DNA of 11,050 nucleotides from Ahrensia sp. (GTDB taxonomy: Bacteria > Pseudomonadota > Alphaproteobacteria > Rhizobiales > Rhizobiaceae). The DNA lies in contig JAHEJF010000010.1 in the NCBI GenBank assembly GCA_024639025.1, positions 4,497 through 15,546 of the forward strand, read 5' to 3'. Under the pieces are notes generated by a model that was not told the origin of the DNA, searched no databases, and saw only the letters and a program-made list of their open reading frames with translations. Shown here piece after piece: positions 5,790-11,050 of this stretch (position 1 is the first letter of the stretch; every line of letters starts with the position of its first letter). A program made the position numbers and the translations under genes.

Positions 5790-8746
5790 GCGATGATGCG
5801 GCTGAAAATTTCGGCCACACTTTGCTGTTGTTCGGCCAGATGCGCTTCCAAGGTTGCAATGTCCGGCAGATTCAAGGCCGCACAAAGCTGTTCCATCAAT
5901 CCGGATGTAGCGGTTGCCGGATCAAATTGTTCGGCGACACACAAGCGGATTAGATGGTTCACAAGCGTGAATTCATCTAATGCCTTTATGAGGAGTTCCC
6001 GGTCATCTGCGCTGAGAATTTCCTCATCCAGCAGTGACAAAATATGCCCGGCACTGCGCGGATACAACTTACGGTTTCGTAACTTGGGATTAAATTTTGG
6101 TAAGGCAGTCAGCGCCCAAAATTGAGCCATGAACTCGATATCCGTAATGCCACCGATGGCTTTTTTTAGATCCCAGACAGATTGAGCCGGTTTTTCCTTC
6201 GCCAGACGTTGACGCATGTCGGCCATGTCCTTGCGCGTCTGGTCGATGTCACGCGGCATATCGAGGATGGCAATGCGCTCATCCTCCACTTGCTTGCGCA
6301 GAGAAGGATCGCCACAAACGGTTCTTGCACGGGTAAGCGCCATCTGCTCCCACGTCCAGGCCTCTTCGCGCTGGTATTTGGAGAATGATGTGATGGAGGT
6401 AGCCAATGGCCCTTTGTTTCCGGAAGGACGCAGCCTGAAATCAACTTCATAGAGCACGCCCTCCGCTGTGGGCGCGGAAAGCGCTGCGATCAGCCTTTGT
6501 GTGATGCGCGCGTAGTATTGGGATGCTGCCAGCGGCTTTGGGCCATCGCTTTCAACCAAGTTATCAGCGTCATAAATCAGCAGAAGATCAACATCACTGC
6601 CCGCAGTCATTTCGCAGCTGCCAAGCCGACCCATAGCCACAAGGCAATGGCGACCATCAGGTATATGTCCATGTTTTTGGACAATCTCTGTCACAGCCGC
6701 ATTCAGAGCGCGTTCGAGCAGCATGTCAGCCAATTGCGAGAGCGCCCTGCCGAACAGTTCAGCATCAATATTGTTGGTCAGTAGTCGCACGCCAGCCAGG
6801 AAACGCTGTTCGGCTGCAAAAATTCTCAAACGGTCGAGAAAGTCCTCGTAGCTGTTGGCTTCCGAAAGAAACGTGTCCAGCCGCGCTTCCAGTTCATCGG
6901 AATTCGGCAGGCGCTCAAAGAACAAGGGATCCAGCATGCCGTCAAAAACAAGTGGGCGCTTGGTGATGATTTCAGCCAATCTTGGCGCAGAAGACAAAAT
7001 GCGGGTGAGTAAATGGAGTAAATCGCGGTTCGAATTGAGCATTGAGAAGAGCTGAACGCCCGTCGGCAATCCACTCAAGAGTGCATCAAAGCGCAATATT
7101 GTATCATCACCGCGGCCACTTTTTGCGAAGCTTTCAAGCAATTGCGGCAGCATTGAAGTCAGCTGCTCACGCGCTTTGCTTGATTGCAAGGCCCGGTAGC
7201 GGCCGAAGTGCCACGTCCTGATGATATTCCACATATCGGCGGTGCGTTCAAAACCCATAATGGCAAGGTTTTCGAGCGTATCGGGATCGGGATCTTCGCC
7301 AGTGAAGACAAGATTCCTGCTTTCTCCACTCAGCTTGTCTTCGCCTTCAAACAGATCGCCAAAATGTCGCTCGACACACAGGAATGTGCTCATCAGTTCT
7401 GTGCGGAAATCGTCCAATGTTTGATGGCCAAGCAAGCCGGCAATAACCAACAAGTCTTCATCCGTTTTGGGCAATGTGTGCAATTGCTCGTCGGCGACCA
7501 TCTGGATGGCATGTTCGGTACGACGCAGTACGTTGTAGGACTGAATGAGCTCGTCACGCACGTTGCTGCCAATCCAGCCGGCATCTGCCAGACGCGCCAG
7601 CATCATTGTGGTGCGCCGGTCGCGCAGTTTTGGCGCGCGTCCGCCGGCAATCAATTGTTGGGTTTGAACGAAGAATTCAATCTCGCGAATGCCGCCCCGA
7701 CCCAATTTCACATTGTGTCCGTGCAAGGCGATCTTGCCGTGCCCCTTGTGCGCGTGAATTTGCCGCTTGATCGATTGCACGTCAGATATGGCCGCATAAT
7801 CGAGGTATTTTCGCCAGATGAACGGCGCCAACTCGGCAAGGAAATTCTCCCCCGCGACCAAATCACCCGCAACCGGTCTTGCCTTGATGAACGCAGCACG
7901 TTCCCAGTTCTGTCCCCTGCTCTCATAGTAGGTCAGCGCGGCTTCCACATTGATGGCAAGCGGCGTTGCGCCGGGATCGGGTCTCAACCGCAGATCGGTC
8001 CGAAATACATAACCGTCACCAGTCCGCTCCTGCATGATCCGCACCAGGCGGCGAACCAGACGGGTCATCACCTCGGTCGGATCCTGACCCTCGGCATATT
8101 CAAGACTCTTGGCGGCCAAATCGATGTAGACGATGATATCTATGTCTGACGAATAGTTGAGTTCGCGGGCACCCAGCTTACCCATACCGAGAACAATGAT
8201 ACCTGAGTCCGCTGATGGATCACCGCGATTTGCGAGGATCAGTTTGCCGGAATCATGGGTATCAAGCAGCAACCAGTTCAAGCAACTCGTCAGACATGCC
8301 TGGGCCAATTGAGAGAGGAAATGCGTGGTTTGCTCAACCGTGAGAACTTGGGCGATATCACCCAGACCAATCAGCATATGTGCTTCGGATTTTAAGTCAC
8401 GAAGCGCCGTCATCAGAGTGGTTTCGCTTATTGGATTATCAAGGCTGACCAAATGCCGGGCGTTTGAGATCAACATCTCAACCCGCTTTTGCAGCTGGAC
8501 CTCAAATAGTTCCTCCAATTGAGCTGGAAAGCGCAAGATCATGCCGCGCAGAAATGGCGACAACGCCATCACGCTGGCAAGAAACTGTGCGAGCGGGTCG
8601 TTCTCTTCGACTGCCCGGGCCAGATTCGGGGCTGTCCCATCCGCGCAGGCCTGTGTCAGAGAAATCAGGTTTTCTGCGTGCGTTTCAGGCGTTGCGCCGG
8701 AGAGTTCAACTGGCTCTTTTCCAAACCATGACCGTGATGCTGACAA
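5777..8746 (-). CDS. glnE: Bifunctional glutamine synthetase adenylyltransferase/adenylyl-removing enzyme
   Basis: This cytoplasmic enzyme adenylylates glutamine synthetase (GlnA) when nitrogen is ample and removes AMP by phosphorolysis when nitrogen is scarce, under PII control. Its 989 residues match the usual alphaproteobacterial length, and it has the two-nucleotidyltransferase layout. The N-terminal adenylyl-removing domain carries LGMGKLGARELNYSSDIDI (metal ligands D201 and D203), with R-T-D-L-R-L-R-P near 249-256. A central linker of mostly helical sequence follows. The C-terminal adenylyltransferase domain carries VAMGRLGSCEMTAGSDVDL (D718 and D720), with V-D-F-R-L-R-P-S near 768-775. 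Both active sites look intact. The start is a TTG at 8746; GAGG (8757-8754) lies 7 bases upstream and overlaps the stop of the preceding kinase, and no in-frame ATG lies nearby. It follows the kinase gene by 9 bases, so it is probably cotranscribed and translationally coupled with the two-component genes. Confidence 0.96.
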   Translation of the reverse strand: MSASRSWFGKEPVELSGATPETHAENLISLTQACADGTAPNLARAVEENDPLAQFLASVMALSPFLRGMILRFPAQLEELFEVQLQKRVEMLISNARHLVSLDNPISETTLMTALRDLKSEAHMLIGLGDIAQVLTVEQTTHFLSQLAQACLTSCLNWLLLDTHDSGKLILANRGDPSADSGIIVLGMGKLGARELNYSSDIDIIVYIDLAAKSLEYAEGQDPTEVMTRLVRRLVRIMQERTGDGYVFRTDLRLRPDPGATPLAINVEAALTYYESRGQNWERAAFIKARPVAGDLVAGENFLAELAPFIWRKYLDYAAISDVQSIKRQIHAHKGHGKIALHGHNVKLGRGGIREIEFFVQTQQLIAGGRAPKLRDRRTTMMLARLADAGWIGSNVRDELIQSYNVLRRTEHAIQMVADEQLHTLPKTDEDLLVIAGLLGHQTLDDFRTELMSTFLCVERHFGDLFEGEDKLSGESRNLVFTGEDPDPDTLENLAIMGFERTADMWNIIRTWHFGRYRALQSSKAREQLTSMLPQLLESFAKSGRGDDTILRFDALLSGLPTGVQLFSMLNSNRDLLHLLTRILSSAPRLAEIITKRPLVFDGMLDPLFFERLPNSDELEARLDTFLSEANSYEDFLDRLRIFAAEQRFLAGVRLLTNNIDAELFGRALSQLADMLLERALNAAVTEIVQKHGHIPDGRHCLVAMGRLGSCEMTAGSDVDLLLIYDADNLVESDGPKPLAASQYYARITQRLIAALSAPTAEGVLYEVDFRLRPSGNKGPLATSITSFSKYQREEAWTWEQMALTRARTVCGDPSLRKQVEDERIAILDMPRDIDQTRKDMADMRQRLAKEKPAQSVWDLKKAIGGITDIEFMAQFWALTALPKFNPKLRNRKLYPRSAGHILSLLDEEILSADDRELLIKALDEFTLVNHLIRLCVAEQFDPATATSGLMEQLCAALNLPDIATLEAHLAEQQQSVAEIFSRIIASRK

Positions 8747-8753
8747 GGGCGTG

Positions 8754-8757
8754 CCTC
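8754..8757 (-). promoter_or_regulatory. glnE Shine-Dalgarno overlapping the kinase stop codon
   Basis: GAGG runs through the last two bases of the kinase TGA stop (8758-8756) and is 7 bases before the TTG at 8746. This placement supports the TTG start and suggests that ribosomes ending on the kinase message help start glnE. Confidence 0.6.
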
Positions 8758-10195
8758 ATTTTTTGTCTTTTTTGGCACCTACAGCTTTGACCTGAGTTAG
8801 GGGGAATGACAAGACCACACGCAACCCCGGTTTGGCATCACTGAAGCTGATCTTGCCCTTGTGCAGGCTCATTATGGCCGAGACGAGGCTCAACCCCAAC
8901 CCAGAACCTGCCTCTGACCGACTCTCGTCAAGACGCACAAAACGTCTGAGCACCCGATCATGATTTTCAGCATCGATGCCCGGGCCATTGTCCTGAACAA
9001 CCAACTCCACCGTTTGCCCGTCAGCACTCTTGTGCCCCGTAATTTTGATTTCGGGGCTCTCACGGGTGCAATATTTGACGGCGTTGTCGATAAGATTTGT
9101 GAGTGCTTGCCCAATCAGATCCCGGTTGCCCTCTATGACCAAATTATCCTGAATTTCGGTGATCATGGTGCCGCCGGCATCTTCTATGACCGGATCATAC
9201 AATTCAGCCAGATCGGCAGCCAAATGAGACAGTTCAACTTCTTCCGGCGTATGTTTTGAGTACCCTGCCTCAACGCGGGATATGAGCAACATCGCATTGA
9301 AGATGCGGATCAAATGATCGGACTCTGCGATCATGTCGTTGAGCGCTTCTCGATACTGCGTGTTGGATTTCTTGCCGCGCAGGGCTTCCTCTGCCCTGTT
9401 TCTCAACCGGGTCAGCGGTGTTTTGAGATCATGGGCAATACTATCGGAAACATCGCGCAAGCCCATATTGAGCTTTTCTATCCGCCCAAGCATGCCATTC
9501 AAGCTGGCAGAAAGACGATCGAATTCATCATTGGATGTGCTCACCGGCAAACGTTCGCTTAAGTCCCCGCCGACAATCCTGGCGCTGGCTGCCGATACGC
9601 TATCAATGCGTTTCAGCGCTCTGCGACCGACAAATATCCAGATCAACAACCCTCCAAGGCCCATAATGCCAAGCGAAATACCCAAGGATTGCCGAACGAC
9701 ACCGCGAAAGCGCAAAGGCGATCGCAGATCCTTGCCGACCACGACTCGCAGCCCGCTGCTGAGATGAATGACTTGCGCAATGGCGCGCGGTGCGCGATCG
9801 CTTCGCAGATCGTCATCATCGTCGCCAAAGCGAGTGTATTTGAAGGGCTGTTCGGTCCATCCCTCATCGTCCAGTATACCTGGCTCGAGCTGTGCGATGT
9901 TGCCTGAAATTATGCGTCCGGAGTTGTCTGCAACAAGATAGACAAACGCGTCTGGTCGGCGGGAGCGGCGGTCTATTTCGCGCACCAGTGCGCGCACACC
10001 GCCATTATTGTAGGAACGCGCCAAACCAACGATTTCCTGACTGAGCGACTCGCGGGTCTGGTTCATCAGGAAACCGGCCGCCAGGTGGGTCATATAAAAA
10101 ACAAGGAAGATCGCGCAAACCGAGAACAGCAACAAATACAGCGCGGAGAGCCGCGCTGCAGTCGTTTTCATCATTGCGGAAAAGCGAGCCAACAT
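8756..10195 (-). CDS. HAMP-domain sensor histidine kinase of the OmpR-partner type
   Basis: This is an inner-membrane sensor kinase and the likely partner of the upstream regulator. From the ATG at 10195 it has 479 residues: helix 17-38, a periplasmic sensor of about 130 residues, helix 171-190, HAMP about 186-244, HisKA about 245-312 with phospho-acceptor H255 in SIAHDLKTPLTRLR, and HATPase with N box LTNLIDNAVKY, G1 DNGPGI and G2 GSGLGL. The D-L-K-T after the histidine fits a kinase/phosphatase. The periplasmic domain contains five aspartates in a row (125-129), a possible cation-binding patch. The C-terminus is lysine-rich. The start codon overlaps the regulator stop as TGATG, with GGGA about 8 bases upstream; a GTG one codon earlier (10198) is an alternative, and ATGs further in lack a ribosome site. 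The signal is unknown. Gene order matches an unnamed rhizobial pair downstream of degP, from memory. Confidence 0.92.
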   Translation of the reverse strand: MLARFSAMMKTTAARLSALYLLLFSVCAIFLVFYMTHLAAGFLMNQTRESLSQEIVGLARSYNNGGVRALVREIDRRSRRPDAFVYLVADNSGRIISGNIAQLEPGILDDEGWTEQPFKYTRFGDDDDDLRSDRAPRAIAQVIHLSSGLRVVVGKDLRSPLRFRGVVRQSLGISLGIMGLGGLLIWIFVGRRALKRIDSVSAASARIVGGDLSERLPVSTSNDEFDRLSASLNGMLGRIEKLNMGLRDVSDSIAHDLKTPLTRLRNRAEEALRGKKSNTQYREALNDMIAESDHLIRIFNAMLLISRVEAGYSKHTPEEVELSHLAADLAELYDPVIEDAGGTMITEIQDNLVIEGNRDLIGQALTNLIDNAVKYCTRESPEIKITGHKSADGQTVELVVQDNGPGIDAENHDRVLRRFVRLDESRSEAGSGLGLSLVSAIMSLHKGKISFSDAKPGLRVVLSFPLTQVKAVGAKKDKK

Positions 10196-10884
10196 CACTT
10201 GTCCCGCATGACGTAACCCGCGCCGCGAATCGTGTGCAGCAGCGGTTTGTCAAAACCTTTTTCAATTTTGCCACGCAATCGCGAAATGTGGACGTCAATT
10301 ACATTGGTTTGAGGATCAAAATGATAGTCCCAAACATGTTCAAGCAGCATGGTCCGTGTCACCACCTGCCCGGCATTACGCATGAGATATTCAAGCAGAC
10401 GAAACTCGCGCGGTTGCAGGATAATGGTCTCTTCGCCCCGCTTGACTTCGTGTGACAATCGATCCAGCGACAGGTCGCCGACCTGGTATTTGGAATGGTT
10501 GTCCGAGTTGGCACCTCGGCGCGCCAATGCTTCCAGACGGGCCAGCAGCTCCGAAAATGCATAGGGTTTGGTCAGATAATCGTCTCCACCCGATCTCAGG
10601 CCCATAACGCGATCATCAACCTCGCCCAAGGCTGACAGAATGAGCACAGGAGTGTTGTCACCGTTTTCACGCAGTTCATTGATGACTGACAATCCATCGC
10701 GTTTGGGCATCATGCGGTCAACGACCAAGGCGTCATAGCCGCCGTGATCGGCGAGCGCAAAACCGTCTATGCCATTATGGGCCATGTCGACAGTGTGACC
10801 GGCCTCATTCAGCGCGTTTCTGAGGTACTTTGCCGCCTCAACGTCGTCTTCGATAATTAGAAATTTCATATCTGCTTTTAACAA
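10195..10884 (-). CDS. OmpR/PhoB-family response regulator
   Basis: This is a cytoplasmic DNA-binding regulator, probably phosphorylated by the kinase encoded next to it. Counting from the ATG at 10869, the receiver domain (1-117) has acidic residues E7, D8 and D9, phospho-acceptor D51 (VVDRMMPKRDG), S79 and K101 (TKPY). A winged-helix domain follows (about 128-222), with LQPREFRLLEYLM, the recognition region VIDVHISRLRGKI and the wing HTIRGAGYVM. The length of 224-229 residues is normal for the family. Two starts compete. The TTG at 10884 has GAGGG 6 bases upstream, whereas the ATG at 10869 gives the usual family beginning MKFLIIEDD but has no clear ribosome site. I list the TTG and regard the ATG as a serious alternative. 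Its stop overlaps the kinase start. Target genes are unknown; a link to envelope stress is inferred only from the degP-like neighbour. Confidence 0.94.
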   Translation of the reverse strand: MLKADMKFLIIEDDVEAAKYLRNALNEAGHTVDMAHNGIDGFALADHGGYDALVVDRMMPKRDGLSVINELRENGDNTPVLILSALGEVDDRVMGLRSGGDDYLTKPYAFSELLARLEALARRGANSDNHSKYQVGDLSLDRLSHEVKRGEETIILQPREFRLLEYLMRNAGQVVTRTMLLEHVWDYHFDPQTNVIDVHISRLRGKIEKGFDKPLLHTIRGAGYVMRDK

Positions 10885-10890
10885 CGCAAA

Positions 10891-10895
10891 CCCTC
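10891..10895 (-). promoter_or_regulatory. Shine-Dalgarno favouring the TTG start of the response regulator
   Basis: GAGGG (10895-10891) lies 6 bases before TTG 10884 and 21 bases before ATG 10869. Its spacing suits only the TTG. It is also complementary to five bases in the loop of the hairpin at 10912-10950. Confidence 0.5.
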
Positions 10896-10911
10896 AGAGC
10901 AAAGCAAAATT

Positions 10912-10950
10912 GGTGGCAGCAACACGGAGGGGAATTATGCTGCTGCCACC
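10912..10950 (-). terminator. Strong hairpin between the degP-like gene and the response regulator
   Basis: On the minus strand GGTGGCAGCAGCA and TGTTGCTGCCACC form a 13-bp stem with a 13-base loop. The only imperfect pair is G-U in the minus-strand RNA and would be A-C on the plus strand, which points to minus-strand transcription. AATTTTGCTTTG follows, so it can act as an intrinsic terminator for the degP-like gene, although the U tract is interrupted. It lies 27 bases upstream of the TTG start of the regulator, so partial read-through into the two-component operon is possible. Confidence 0.6.
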
Positions 10951-10956
10951 TGTTAC

Positions 10957-10982
10957 CAATCGTTAGTTCTCACCAACGATTG
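10957..10982 (-). repeat. 8-bp inverted repeat after the degP-like stop codon
   Basis: CAATCGTT and AACGATTG are perfect inverted copies separated by 10 bases. The repeat begins 14 bases past the degP-like stop and precedes the stronger hairpin. No U tract follows. It could be a second 3'-end stem-loop or an operator half-site pair for the regulator gene downstream. Confidence 0.4.
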
Positions 10983-10996
10983 AAACCTGGTTAAAG

Positions 10997-11050
10997 TTAT
11001 GCCAACGGCAGCGCCACAAAGCGGCTGCGATCATTGCTTTCCAGTCGCAA
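10997..11050 (-). CDS. degP: C-terminal end of a probable DegP/HtrA-type periplasmic serine protease (partial)
   Basis: Only the last 17 residues (LRLESNDRSRFVALPLA) and the TAA stop (10997-10999) are in the window; the rest lies beyond base 11050. The ending, a hydrophobic strand, a charged turn, then FVALPL, resembles the final strand of the second PDZ domain in Do-family proteases, which degrade and refold misfolded envelope proteins. The position just upstream of a regulator-kinase-glnE set matches degP in rhizobial chromosomes as I remember them. The frame is open to the edge, but the stretch is too short for a firm identification. Confidence 0.5.
   Translation of the reverse strand: MRLESNDRSRFVALPLA

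Noticed and set aside
7184..8149. Long open frame of 321 codons on the plus strand
   Set aside because: It lies wholly opposite glnE, shows no recognisable motif, and glnE has both catalytic motifs intact on the minus strand. It is most likely a codon-bias shadow.
10937..10966. Nine-codon plus-strand mini-ORF (MLLPPVTNR) with GGAGGGG just upstream
   Set aside because: The Shine-Dalgarno-like bases are the complement of the minus-strand hairpin loop, the ATG is inside the stem, and no plus-strand gene follows in the window. Chance is the simplest explanation.

Overview
The window looks like a chromosomal stretch from an alphaproteobacterium, most likely of the Rhizobiales/Hyphomicrobiales. 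This rests on a PleC/PdhS-type sensor kinase, a 989-residue GlnE and the order degP-like - response regulator - histidine kinase - glnE - pleC-like, which I recall from rhizobial chromosomes but could not check by search. Coding density is high. I see no insertion sequences, prophage genes, tRNA or rRNA genes, or CRISPR arrays.

Plus strand, left part: the body of an M1-family aminopeptidase N (pepN, 5' end outside the window) is followed, after a 210-base gap with tandem GTAAAC repeats and a G-rich leader, by a membrane-bound double-PAS histidine kinase of the PleC/DivJ/PdhS class. Middle: the pleC-like gene converges on a small gene for an exported protein with four complete EF-hand loops. 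A perfect inverted repeat (5129-5150) lies between them.

Minus strand, right part, in transcription order: the last 17 codons of a probable DegP/HtrA-type periplasmic protease (10997-11050), a gap holding two hairpins, an OmpR-family response regulator, a HAMP-type sensor histidine kinase, glnE and then the EF-hand gene. Regulator and kinase share one base (TGATG), and glnE follows the kinase by 9 bases with its Shine-Dalgarno sequence over the kinase stop codon. These three genes therefore look like one translationally coupled operon joining envelope sensing to nitrogen control through glutamine synthetase adenylylation.

The genes themselves are mostly conserved housekeeping and signalling genes; I find no clearly new system. 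The points most worth a second look are the hairpin upstream of the regulator, whose loop is complementary to the regulator's Shine-Dalgarno sequence, the compact two-pair EF-hand protein, the two-component-glnE operon, and three apparent TTG starts each set by a strong Shine-Dalgarno sequence.
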